From contig CAIVHJ010000170.1 in NCBI GenBank assembly GCA_903905665.1, positions 1 to 18,492 of the forward strand: a DNA stretch of 18,492 nucleotides, read 5' to 3'. Every line of letters begins with the position of its first letter. Within the stretch, counting starts at the first letter, position 1. The stretch is from an uncultured Phycisphaerales bacterium. GTDB taxonomy: Bacteria; Planctomycetota; Phycisphaerae; UBA1845; CAIVHJ01. This document shows positions 6,005 to 13,330 of the stretch, piece after piece. A program made the translations under genes and the position numbers. The notes under the pieces were generated by a model, which had not been told where the DNA came from, did not search any database, and saw only the letters and a program-made list of their open reading frames with translations.

Positions 6005-7603
6005 TCAGGGTGAAGCGTGCCGCAATCGATCCGCCGCACTGATCCCGTCGATCGGCTCGATGGCCTCAAGTCGATCGCCAAAACCCAGCAGGTCCACGAT
6101 CGTCGGCATCACGTCAACCCATCGCATCATCCCAACGTGACCGCCGGCGGGCAAATCGGAACCCGACCAGTACATCCGCGTGAGCATGTCCGCCGCCAGG
6201 CACGAACCGTGCGAACCCGCCCACAACGTGTCAAAACTATAATCGGAATCCGCGAACAGAACGAGGTCTCCCAGATGTGATGCGTCGAACATTTCGACGA
6301 CTTGCGGAACAAAATCCGGATAGCGACTCTCGATCGTCGCGGCCAACCAGCTTTGCGAATCATGCCAACCCTCCCCCGCAAATCGGGACAGTTCCGCATC
6401 CGCCGCAAAGCCCAGCGGATCCCCTTTGAGGTTGAGCAAACGATACCGCGCGGGTTTCATGGAATCATCACGCTCTACGACGGCGAATCCGTCGTGCGAT
6501 ACGACACGAATGCGGTTGGGACCGTCGCGTCGCAGACCGACCCCTACCGCCGGCAAGGGGATCAGATCGGCCAGCAGGTCATCCAACACCGCCACATCCG
6601 GCGGATCAGACCAACCGGACCGTCCTTTCACATACAACATCGCCCGACGACTCGATTCGGTGACCAGCACGACATCCGCGCGATCTAGTTTTTCGGCGCG
6701 AGACTCACGGGATCCTCCTTTGAGAAATCCCTGATGAACCCGCAGGTTTTTTCGGTGCTCAAGCCAACCGCGAAGATCAAACCGATGGGTCATAGGAATC
6801 AAGACGTGATTGTGATCGGTGAGCAAAACACGGTACATCCGTGAAGCGAGTTCCGAATGGCTCTCGATTGCACCACAGATGCGCCCGATAGCCCAATCGA
6901 CGGCTTCAAGGGCGTCACCGTATTCCACTGAATCCGAACCGAAGCGATGACCTACTTCATCCACTCCCGGAAAATAAAATGTCAACACCACGGGCCAATG
7001 ATGCTCCCGATTCGCCCACGCCGCAACATCCTCGATGCAGTATCCGACGTTTCGATCCACATCGCTGAAGTACTGCAAAAACCAGTTGACTGCCATGGAG
7101 TTTTCATTGTCCATCGTACCCGTGACACTGCGACGGGTATGAAACTGGATATTGAACGTCGGTTGGTCGTTCAGCAATTCGTAAATCGTTTTGCGACTGT
7201 AATCGCAATCGACCGTTCGATACGTATCGACGCGAATATAGTCCTGAACCTCGCACGTCTGCCGGTTCAGCCATTCGTTGCCCACCACGCCGTGATGGCC
7301 CGGGAAACAACCCGTGAGCAGCGAAACCGATTGGGGATAGGTGGTCGGAGGCAAAGACGCGACCGCACGTTCGACCGTCACACCGGTCGTGACAAAGTAC
7401 CGCTGGATGTTCGTCAAACGACCCTCGGACAACATTTGCGACAGACGAACACGATCCATTCCATCCACAAAAAACACCATCGCGCAGCGGGGAGGAAGCA
7501 CCGTGTCCCGATCCAGTGTGATTCGCGGGGGTTCGGGCGATCGACAACCCGAAAGACAAAAAACGACCCCCAACCAGAATCCTATCCTCTGCCATTCGTT
7601 CAT
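6005..7603 (-). CDS. Alkaline-phosphatase-superfamily phosphodiesterase, lipoprotein
   Basis: 532 residues. The N-terminus has a hydrophobic stretch ending in lipobox LSGC (Cys20), so it is predicted to be lipid-anchored outside the cytoplasmic membrane. The type I phosphodiesterase/nucleotide pyrophosphatase fold is supported by all expected metal sites in order: Asp47 (FFVDGM), nucleophile Thr88 in LPPTTYPQSVSLLTG, Asp215 and His219 (GVDEVGHRFG), Asp263/His264 (LLTDHNH) and His465 (GSHG). GCFPGHHGVVGNEW is also typical. The family hydrolyses phosphodiester or phosphate-ester bonds of nucleotides, lipids or glycans; the substrate is unknown. Position 264-266 reads HNH where many members have HGM. 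GGGGAA about 10 bases upstream supports the start. It follows the kinase gene by 40 bases and precedes the PTPMT1-like gene by 12. Confidence 0.85.
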   Translation of the reverse strand: MNEWQRIGFWLGVVFCLSGCRSPEPPRITLDRDTVLPPRCAMVFFVDGMDRVRLSQMLSEGRLTNIQRYFVTTGVTVERAVASLPPTTYPQSVSLLTGCFPGHHGVVGNEWLNRQTCEVQDYIRVDTYRTVDCDYSRKTIYELLNDQPTFNIQFHTRRSVTGTMDNENSMAVNWFLQYFSDVDRNVGYCIEDVAAWANREHHWPVVLTFYFPGVDEVGHRFGSDSVEYGDALEAVDWAIGRICGAIESHSELASRMYRVLLTDHNHVLIPMTHRFDLRGWLEHRKNLRVHQGFLKGGSRESRAEKLDRADVVLVTESSRRAMLYVKGRSGWSDPPDVAVLDDLLADLIPLPAVGVGLRRDGPNRIRVVSHDGFAVVERDDSMKPARYRLLNLKGDPLGFAADAELSRFAGEGWHDSQSWLAATIESRYPDFVPQVVEMFDASHLGDLVLFADSDYSFDTLWAGSHGSCLAADMLTRMYWSGSDLPAGGHVGMMRWVDVMPTIVDLLGFGDRLEAIEPIDGISAADRLRHASP

Positions 7604-7643
7604 TCAGATATTTCCCCGTCATCCTCGTGCGCTGGGATTGAAA

Positions 7644-9305
7644 TCAGGTTCCATTCGGTGGTGAGTTCGAAGGTTGCGAGTGTTGCTCCGACGGGGTGTC
7701 TCGTGCGGTTGGGGGGGCGTGCAGCTGCGACGGCAGCGGAAGTTCCACCCCCACGACAGTATAGGTTCCTCCCAGTTGAGCGCGAATCCGGCCGAGCAAT
7801 CCCATATCTTCACGAACCGAATTATCCGACGAGACGTAGGTGGGAGTTTTCTGATCGGCTCCCAGAATCAGCATGGTCCCGATGGGCAGGGGTGTATCCG
7901 GTCCCTGCTCCACAACCGCCGTGACCAATTGACGAAGCTTTCCGGGATTTGCAAACGGCCGGCGGCTCACCACGGCGCAAATCACGCAATTCCCGTCGTA
8001 TCCGCTCAGTCTCACATACAGGTCCAGAAGTGGATCGTAAAAATTCTTCTGCGCGTTCTCGGAAAAGTTCATCACGAGCGGAGTGCGCGGTGTGATCCAA
8101 AAAACGGCAACGTAACTGGCTGGTTCGGATACCACGTGCGCCTTGGCGAATCGTATTGGCTCCGGCGGCGCTTTCGGTTGAGGAATGTTGGTGGAGATGG
8201 TACGGGCGTATCTTGCCAATAGTCCGCCGGGATCGTCACGGGAAATAAAATTCGGATTTTCCCCGGAATCAGGATACGTCGTCACAATAAGTTGGGCGGA
8301 GGGCGGCGTATCGACGGATGGATTCCAGACTGTAAACCACAGCGTCAGGACCAGCGCAACAAGCAACCCGCCGATCGTGATCGGCGCCGCCCACCGATCC
8401 AGTCCCCGGCGTCGGGCCGAACCCGATCCCGCAGTGAATGCGGAACCTGATTCGCACCAACTTTCAAAGTGGCGGATCATGGCTTCTGCCGAACTGAACC
8501 GCCGGGCGGAATTAGACGAACATCCGCGATCAAGAAAATCGGACAATCCCCGAAACGCTTTGACCGACGACGTTCGCGCGAGATCCGACGGCAATTCGGG
8601 AAACGACGAAACATCCGCCCCGGTGAACATTTGGTAGCAGACTTTCGTGGCGGCATAAAGATCGGATTCGCGGTCGGTCGGTCCGTCGGGTCGCCAGTAT
8701 CCGGAGGTTCCGGCGCGATCGACGGCCTGATGACCGGGAGCGATCAAACCGAAATCGCTCAACCGCACCCGACCGTTGACGTATAAAATATTGGATGGCT
8801 TGATGTCGCGGTGGACGAGTCCATGCTGATGCAGATAATGAATCCCCTGCAGCACATCCCAAAAATCCGTCATCGCACGTCCGGGGGGCAGCGGACCGCG
8901 GTCCTGCAACAACCGCTGCAAACTGCACGATTCATAGTACTTCGGATCGATCGCCACGTTGCCTTTGACGTCGTCCGCCAGTTCCATCACTACGTAATAC
9001 GTCTGATTTCTTTGCCCCACAAGATGAATCGAAATGAGTTGCGGATGGTTCAGGGCACGCCGCTGATATTCGCACAAACCCGTGATTTCGGTATTTGCGG
9101 CGGTTTGGGGAAATGTTTTGATGGCGCGATAAACGCCGGTGATGCGCTCTTTGGCGATCCATACCTGACCGAAAGTCCCCGAACCAATCCGCTTGATAAT
9201 CTCGAAATCCGCCAGATCGGGCGGAGCAGAAGCGGGCGCTTCGCCTTCGCGGGCCGGTATATAAGTCGCCGTTTTGTTCTCGGATCCGGATTCAGGCATG
9301 GGCAT
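7644..9305 (-). CDS. Membrane Ser/Thr protein kinase with uncharacterised C-terminal domain
   Basis: 553 residues. A low-complexity N-terminus (1-30) precedes a Hanks-type kinase domain (about 34-283): glycine loop GSGTFGQV (41-48), Lys63 in YRAIK, catalytic HRDIKPSN (Asp167), DFG (184-186) and DRESDLYA. The motif after the activation loop is GTSGYWRP, without a clear APE. One transmembrane helix (about 306-327, ITIGGLLVALVLTLWF) separates it from a 225-residue, presumably extracytoplasmic part that I do not recognise. This has an ordered stretch at about 390-525 and a Pro/Ser/Thr-rich tail; PASTA, WD40 and TPR repeats are absent. The start overlaps the sigma factor stop by one base (TGATG) with no separate Shine-Dalgarno, so kinase and sigma factor are translationally coupled. 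ECF sigma factors paired with Ser/Thr kinases are an established class; phosphorylation probably controls the sigma factor. Confidence 0.9.
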   Translation of the reverse strand: MPMPESGSENKTATYIPAREGEAPASAPPDLADFEIIKRIGSGTFGQVWIAKERITGVYRAIKTFPQTAANTEITGLCEYQRRALNHPQLISIHLVGQRNQTYYVVMELADDVKGNVAIDPKYYESCSLQRLLQDRGPLPPGRAMTDFWDVLQGIHYLHQHGLVHRDIKPSNILYVNGRVRLSDFGLIAPGHQAVDRAGTSGYWRPDGPTDRESDLYAATKVCYQMFTGADVSSFPELPSDLARTSSVKAFRGLSDFLDRGCSSNSARRFSSAEAMIRHFESWCESGSAFTAGSGSARRRGLDRWAAPITIGGLLVALVLTLWFTVWNPSVDTPPSAQLIVTTYPDSGENPNFISRDDPGGLLARYARTISTNIPQPKAPPEPIRFAKAHVVSEPASYVAVFWITPRTPLVMNFSENAQKNFYDPLLDLYVRLSGYDGNCVICAVVSRRPFANPGKLRQLVTAVVEQGPDTPLPIGTMLILGADQKTPTYVSSDNSVREDMGLLGRIRAQLGGTYTVVGVELPLPSQLHAPPTARDTPSEQHSQPSNSPPNGT

Positions 9306-9577
9306 CAGTGATCTTCGTGTATTTGATCCAGTTGTGCAAGCAGGGCGCCAAGGCAGCTTCGGACCCGATGAATCGCCTGATAAACACCGTTGCGGCTCAT
9401 TTCGGTAATCCGTACGATTTCGTCGATCGAAGTCTGTTCCATGCAGCGAAGATAAAACGCCAGCCAGGTTTTCTGATCAAATTGACTGCGCGCCAATTCG
9501 AGGCACAAATCCATTCGGCTCTGGTCGGTTGTGTTCGGAATTGCTTCTTTCGGCGCGCCCGGTGTGGACCGCGACAA
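9305..9577 (-). CDS. ECF sigma factor, region 4 half (separated by an in-frame TAG)
   Basis: 90 codons, in the same frame as the preceding region 2 half and following its TAG directly; the first codon is TTG, which could serve as a restart. After a linker of about 30 residues, the sigma region 4 motif runs from about 33 to 80: FDQKTWLAFYLRCMEQTSID then EIVRITEMSRNGVYQAIHRVRSCL, the -35-binding helix-turn-helix. Alone it could bind -35 DNA but lacks the core-binding region 2. There is no Shine-Dalgarno next to the TTG. The halves are either one sigma gene broken by a nonsense mutation (or base-call error), a readthrough gene, or two separate polypeptides. Its stop overlaps the kinase start. 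Confidence 0.6.
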   Translation of the reverse strand: MSRSTPGAPKEAIPNTTDQSRMDLCLELARSQFDQKTWLAFYLRCMEQTSIDEIVRITEMSRNGVYQAIHRVRSCLGALLAQLDQIHEDH

Positions 9578-9892
9578 CTACTGAGGATCGACGGGAAACT
9601 CGTGGTCGTCGGATTCGTGCCTCTCCCGATATTTTTTCGCGGTCCGGTGCGTGATCCGACTGAGCCAACTCCGAAACGTTCCTCTCCCGCGATTATATTT
9701 GAACCGCTCGATTGTGGCCAACATCGACAGGTAAACATCCTGTGCGGCGTCGTCCAGTTCGGAACCCTTGAAACCGCGCTGCGCGAGAATCGACCGGATC
9801 AGCGGACCATATCGCTGGTAAAACTCGAACCATCGCTGATGATTCTGAAAATCCTGTATCCCACGGACCAAACTGGAAGCAGTTTCTTGCAT
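9578..9892 (-). CDS. ECF sigma factor, region 2 half, ending at an in-frame TAG
   Basis: 104 residues with ECF sigma region 2: DDAAQDVYLSMLATIERF (47-64), the core-RNAP-binding and -10-melting segment, and RGRGTFRSWLSRITHRTAKKYRER (68-91), a style common in planctomycete ECF factors. The frame closes with TAG at 9580-9578, and the next codon in the same frame begins the region 4 half. The stop falls in the flexible linker between the domains, so neither folded part is truncated. ATG 9892 is the first start after an upstream in-frame TGA. A sigma70-like promoter lies 29-57 bases upstream. Product status (functional, readthrough or pseudogene) cannot be decided from sequence alone. Confidence 0.7.
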   Translation of the reverse strand: MQETASSLVRGIQDFQNHQRWFEFYQRYGPLIRSILAQRGFKGSELDDAAQDVYLSMLATIERFKYNRGRGTFRSWLSRITHRTAKKYRERHESDDHEFPVDPQ

Positions 9893-9920
9893 GAAAACTA
9901 TCCGTCAATCTCACCGTATC

Positions 9921-9949
9921 AGCATAGGCTCCAATGACCTGGAATTCAA
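9921..9949 (-). promoter_or_regulatory. Sigma70-like promoter for the sigma factor/kinase operon
   Basis: On the minus strand TTGAAT (9949-9944) and TATGCT (9926-9921) are 17 bases apart. Transcription would start near 9914, about 22 bases before the sigma factor ATG. Plausible by sequence and position only. Confidence 0.4.
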
Positions 9950-10065
9950 TCCAATACTAAAAACCGTTTGCAATTCACTATAATGGATAGACTTCTAACT
10001 CCTTGTAAGGAAACAAATTATGACGTAAACAGCCGGTTTCAGATTATCTGGATCCTCAGATCGGA

Positions 10066-10968
10066 TTATCTTGTTCTCCAGAGTGAATAATGGCGCGGAA
10101 CGATGATTTGGAGTTGGCGCGAACCTATCGAAAATTCCGCAGGAAGCACTCCTGCCGGATCACCATCCACCTGGAACGGAACCTCGTTTTCCGATTCGAT
10201 CCGCACACGTGTAACCTGTCGATAAATGACGTTTTTGCAACGCAAATGTACGCGAAATAGCATGAAAGCCGCGTGGAGAATCAGTTGGCCTTGGTGAGCA
10301 CACGGGAAGATGCAAAGGTCAAGCAGCCCATCGGATTGATCCGCTTTTTTGCAGATTCGCAGGTTCAGAGCGTAACGGGGCATATTGGCGACAAACGCAA
10401 AACCGTAACCTTCGAACAGCGGTTTTCCATCCGCCGTAACTCGAAGCGCCGGAAAGCGATGCTCGCAAAAAGTCCGCAGAATCGGCCAGAAGTAATTCAG
10501 ATGCGTGATGTGCCCCATGCGGTTGCGATGGAGCCGCTGAACGACTTCGGCATCAAAACCGATGCCGGCGAGCAACAAAAAGAGGTTGTGATTGAACCAG
10601 CCGACATCGATGGTCCGGATTGCGCCGGCCAGCAAACTATCCACCAGCCGTTGGGGGGATTCGGAGATTCCGAACTGTTTGGCGAACAGATTCTCGGTTC
10701 CGGAGGGCAGGACCGCCAAAGGAATGGATCGATCGATCAATCCCTGCGCGATCTCGCGGATGGTTCCGTCACCGCCGACGGCGATTGCGGCTGTGGTGTC
10801 GTCGGGAAGATTTGAAGCCAGTTGAACCGCATGGTGCGGGGCGGTCGTTTCGTGGATATCCACATGGTGGCCGGCGTCGCGCAGGAGTCGAGAGGCCCGC
10901 GCCAATTGCAGACGCATCTTGGACGCCCCGGCGCGAAAATTGACAATGAAGGAATATCTCCCCGCCAT
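10066..10968 (-). CDS. Diacylglycerol kinase family lipid kinase
   Basis: 300 residues of the DAGK-catalytic/YegS/BmrU/LCB5 fold, which uses ATP to phosphorylate diacylglycerol or a related lipid at the inner membrane face. The nucleotide-binding part has AVGGDGTIREIAQGL (63-77, GGDGT core) and LPSGTENLFAKQFGI (87-101). The C-terminal beta-sandwich shows AGIGFDAEVV (134-143), DGLLDLCIF (213-221) and the closing FQVDGDP (265-271). Length is standard. ATG 10968 is preceded two codons earlier by an in-frame TGA, so no longer start exists. No Shine-Dalgarno is visible, but a TAGAAT -10-like hexamer ends ten bases upstream. It lies 173 bases before the sigma factor gene on the same strand; with the PTPMT1-like phosphatase it suggests a phospholipid theme. 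Exact lipid substrate unknown. Confidence 0.88.
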   Translation of the reverse strand: MAGRYSFIVNFRAGASKMRLQLARASRLLRDAGHHVDIHETTAPHHAVQLASNLPDDTTAAIAVGGDGTIREIAQGLIDRSIPLAVLPSGTENLFAKQFGISESPQRLVDSLLAGAIRTIDVGWFNHNLFLLLAGIGFDAEVVQRLHRNRMGHITHLNYFWPILRTFCEHRFPALRVTADGKPLFEGYGFAFVANMPRYALNLRICKKADQSDGLLDLCIFPCAHQGQLILHAAFMLFRVHLRCKNVIYRQVTRVRIESENEVPFQVDGDPAGVLPAEFSIGSRQLQIIVPRHYSLWRTR

Positions 10969-10977
10969 GATTCATGA

Positions 10978-10983
10978 ATTCTA
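10978..10983 (-). promoter_or_regulatory. -10-like hexamer before the lipid kinase
   Basis: TAGAAT on the minus strand ends ten bases before the ATG; a -35 at 17 bases (TTTCTA) is poor. A transcript would carry only a few leader bases. Confidence 0.25.
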
Positions 10984-11091
10984 ACGCAAGTTGAATCGGC
11001 TAGAAACATCCAAAGAAGAATCGCGGGGCTGCCGATTCGCTCCGGCAGCACTTTCCCCTCATCGACCGATCCGATCTGGGCATGCGACAGG

Positions 11092-11168
11092 TTAGGGCAT
11101 AGGTGTTAGGTATTAGGCGTTAGGTATTAGGTGTTAGTTTTTAGTCATTAGTCGTTAGTCATCAGGTT
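11092..11168 (+). repeat. Heptanucleotide tandem array, TTAGGNN/TTAGTNN
   Basis: Eleven consecutive 7-base units, most beginning TTAG: TTAGGGC, ATAGGTG, TTAGGTA, TTAGGCG, TTAGGTA, TTAGGTG, TTAGTTT, TTAGTCA, TTAGTCG, TTAGTCA, TCAGGTT. The first half favours TTAGG and the second TTAGT. Each unit carries TAG on the plus strand and TAA on the minus strand, and the 7-base period rotates through all frames. Confidence 0.85.
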
Positions 11169-11240
11169 CCCTGCGCGGGTCATATCATTCGTGATCTTCC
11201 TTAGCCTGACGTCCCTGTTTCCAAGGTCTCTACAAATCTT

Positions 11241-11259
11241 CACCGGCAAGATGCCGGTG
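11241..11259. repeat. Perfect hairpin CACCGGCA-AGA-TGCCGGTG
   Basis: An 8-bp GC-rich stem with a three-base loop, between repeats and not followed by a T tract, so it is more like a dispersed extragenic palindrome than a terminator. Confidence 0.7.
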
Positions 11260-11275
11260 CCACACGGCACAAAGA

Positions 11276-11291
11276 ACTGCTCATGAGCAGT
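11276..11291. repeat. 16-bp perfect palindrome ACTGCTCATGAGCAGT
   Basis: A self-complementary 16-mer 16 bases after the preceding hairpin. It could be part of the same dispersed repeat or a dimeric-protein site; no gene start follows it. Confidence 0.65.
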
Positions 11292-11373
11292 CATACACAC
11301 AACACGTCGAAGGCGCCATCGAGGGCCGCTTTTACACGGCCTCCATAAGTAAACTTACTCACTGGTCTGTTCA

Positions 11374-11401
11374 GGACTGAGGGCAGAGGACTGAGGACTG
11401 A
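11374..11401 (+). repeat. Second heptanucleotide array, GGACTGA x4
   Basis: Units GGACTGA, GGGCAGA, GGACTGA, GGACTGA in perfect register. It has the same 7-base period as the TTAG array about 200 bases away but an unrelated consensus. Confidence 0.8.
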
Positions 11402-11582
11402 GCAAAAGAAGAAATAATCGCATCGGCTGGAGGGGTTTAAGAATCTTACAAAAATCTTAAGAAATTGAAGGATATCCCGACTGCGGGGTTCGGAATGCGG
11501 AAGTCGATGGGAGAGAAGCGAAAACTTTTTTTAAAAAAAATCAGGAATTTGACGATTGGGATGGAGTGAGACCAGAGATCAT

Positions 11583-11660
11583 GGTGGGCAAGCCCACCAA
11601 TTATCGAAATCGTTGTTGTTGGATTATCATGGTGTGCAATCGCATCCTACAAAACTAATC
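11583..11660 (+). repeat. Two-hairpin dispersed element, copy 1
   Basis: A 78-bp unit: perfect hairpin GGTGGGC-AA-GCCCACC, a spacer containing TTGTTGGATTAT, and a decayed second palindrome (GGTGTGC...GCATCC). It matches the copy at 13252-13330 at about 47 of 62 positions after the hairpin, and the hairpin arms are identical. Most differences are transitions, with this copy carrying T or A. It ends 25 bases before the HNH gene's ATG, in the same orientation as copy 2. Confidence 0.75.
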
Positions 11661-11685
11661 ATTGTTCGGCAAGAGAGAAATTACA

Positions 11686-13038
11686 ATGTCCAATACCTCT
11701 GTGCGATTTATGCCTATCAGACCTCTGAACTATACGGAATCTGAAATTATTAAGGAAATCCGTCGTGTGATTCTTGAAGAATGCAAAGGAAGTGTTCCAA
11801 GTCAAACGCGATTCCTGCAACTTGCCAGAATCTCTATCTGGACGATCAAAACCAAATTTGGGACATACGCACATGCAATCAAGAAGGCGGGGTTCGTTTA
11901 CGAGGACGCGAGCGCAAAATGTACTCCCAAACGGGTAGCAGCCAATCTACAGGAGGTGCTAAACCGCACTAATGGTTATTACTTTACGTTCTCTTTCTAC
12001 AGACAGAACGGAGGATTGTACAGTTTCCAGCGTATCAAATCTATTCTTAATGCCCCGAAATGGGTAGATGTCATGCAGATAATCGGTGCGAAACAAAAAC
12101 CTTACCTCGTGCGAACAACTGCCCATGCTCAACGCCTCAAAGCTCTCGCAAGTTTAACTGAATCCGACTTGTTCAAAGAGATCGCTCGTGTATGGCAGGT
12201 AAAGGGAAGACGTCCAACCTATTCTGAATTTCGTCAAGCATCACAATTCGGAATGAAAATCTACGAATCTCGATTTGGTTCGTGGGTCAAAGCTGTGGCA
12301 TCCTTCTGTAGTACTCAGAAAACGCATGTTCAGGGAAAGGCTGGAACGCGCGTCACAAAGAAAATTCTTCTTGATGAACTGCAAGCGTTCCAGCGCAAAC
12401 GCCATGGAGACCTGCTTACCTACGATTTTTATAAGGCCGGTGGCGGCACCTATTCCATCGGTACGTTTCAAGCACATTTTCGGAGTTGGACTAAAGCTGT
12501 TGAAGCCGTTGGTGGCATATCGGGCAGGCAAGCAAGATACTCGATGGACGATCTATTTGACGAGATGCAACGCCTCTGGGAGCAATTGGGGCGGCAACCA
12601 AGTTGGCGTGAAATGTGGAAGGGCGGAAAGATCTCGCCTAAGTGTTACAAATCGGTGTTTGGGAGCTGGACGAAAGCCGTGTATGCTTTCTGCAAAGATC
12701 GCAATCCGTCTTCACCCGAGGTGTTTTCGGAGACGGCAAACCAAACCGACCGTCCTTTCACGCAAAACGCAACAGAAACACCAATCACTATTCCTAACTC
12801 AGTCCAGGATTCACAGATTCAAGTTCGTAAGACTGGTAGGTCCGTTCCCAAGCGTTTGCGCTTTCGAGTACTCCAACGGGACAACTTTACGTGTCAAGCG
12901 TGTGGACGCAGTCGAGTAAAACATGGCGTCGTGCTGCAAGTTGACCACATCATTGCCTACACTAATGGAGGAGAAACGGTTCTAGTAAACCTACAAACGC
13001 TTTGCACGGACTGCAATAGTGGGAAATCAAACCTGTGA
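11686..13038 (+). CDS. HNH endonuclease with homing-endonuclease-associated repeats
   Basis: 450 residues from ATG 11686 (AAGAGAG upstream; a TTG at 11662 would add eight residues). About five copies of a ~50-residue repeat occupy 20-70, 84-135, 160-208, 225-277 and 288-336, each ending in a pattern like FGSWTKAV; this matches the HNH_repeat (homing endonuclease associated repeat) that probably reads DNA. After a Thr/Pro/Gln-rich linker comes a C-terminal HNH nuclease (387-450): RFRVLQRDNFTCQACG, VDHI with Asp420/His421, NLQTLC, TDCNSGKSNL; Cys403, 406, 440 and 443 form the zinc site. It is visibly AT-richer than neighbours (27 of 60 G+C at 11761-11820 versus 40 of 60 at 13801-13860), suggesting transfer. 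It is free-standing, not inside a recognisable intron, intein or host gene, and lies between two direct repeats. Target unknown. Confidence 0.88.
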   Translation: MSNTSVRFMPIRPLNYTESEIIKEIRRVILEECKGSVPSQTRFLQLARISIWTIKTKFGTYAHAIKKAGFVYEDASAKCTPKRVAANLQEVLNRTNGYYFTFSFYRQNGGLYSFQRIKSILNAPKWVDVMQIIGAKQKPYLVRTTAHAQRLKALASLTESDLFKEIARVWQVKGRRPTYSEFRQASQFGMKIYESRFGSWVKAVASFCSTQKTHVQGKAGTRVTKKILLDELQAFQRKRHGDLLTYDFYKAGGGTYSIGTFQAHFRSWTKAVEAVGGISGRQARYSMDDLFDEMQRLWEQLGRQPSWREMWKGGKISPKCYKSVFGSWTKAVYAFCKDRNPSSPEVFSETANQTDRPFTQNATETPITIPNSVQDSQIQVRKTGRSVPKRLRFRVLQRDNFTCQACGRSRVKHGVVLQVDHIIAYTNGGETVLVNLQTLCTDCNSGKSNL

Positions 13039-13251
13039 CATGGACAATACCAAACAATCGCATGGAACACTGCGTCGTGCCCGTCACGGGCGCGATGAGG
13101 CTCATGCGCCACGTTACACCGATCTTTCCTGCATCTCACAGGTCTCGCTCACCGAGCTGTCCAAGTCGAGGCTCAACTTGTCCAAGGCGCGGCACTCGTG
13201 AACGCGAACCAGTTTGCTCCAACTTGACGGTTTTTTCCTCGAGTTCGGTAG

Positions 13252-13330
13252 GGTGGGCTCCGCCCACCAGATATTGAAATCGCTGTTGTTGGATTATTGC
13301 GGTGCGCAAGCACACCCGACGAAACTGACC
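13252..13330 (+). repeat. Two-hairpin dispersed element, copy 2
   Basis: A 79-bp unit: GGTGGGC-TCC-GCCCACC, then the shared TTGTTGGATTAT spacer, then a second palindrome GGTGCGC-AA-GCACACC (6 of 7 pairs). Better preserved than copy 1 and in the same orientation, so the HNH gene lies between direct repeats about 1.7 kb apart. Confidence 0.75.

Larger units (their letters stand above)
10969..11685. other. Gene-free stretch rich in tandem repeats and palindromes
   Basis: I see no gene here. It holds a heptamer array (11092-11168), a perfect hairpin (11241-11259), a 16-bp palindrome (11276-11291), a second heptamer array (11374-11401), a T7A8 tract (11526-11540) and one copy of the two-hairpin element (11583-11660) next to the HNH gene. 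Small open frames here are interrupted and show no family signal. Confidence 0.7.

Noticed and set aside
6947..7924. 325-codon plus-strand open frame
   Set aside because: Lies across the phosphodiesterase and kinase genes in antisense; no recognisable motif.
9979..9984. Plus-strand TATAAT that could drive a small RNA
   Set aside because: No -35 match at 16-18 bases, and downstream there is only a two-codon ATG-ACG-TAA frame and a weak stem.
11092..11168. CRISPR-like array
   Set aside because: Seven-base units without spacers; a simple tandem repeat.
11686..13038. HNH gene as part of an intron, intein or retron
   Set aside because: No split host gene, splice-motif protein, group I/II core or reverse transcriptase in the flanks.
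13019..13277. Small plus-strand open frames after the HNH gene
   Set aside because: They run through palindromic repeats, differ in frame and have no Shine-Dalgarno or family signal.
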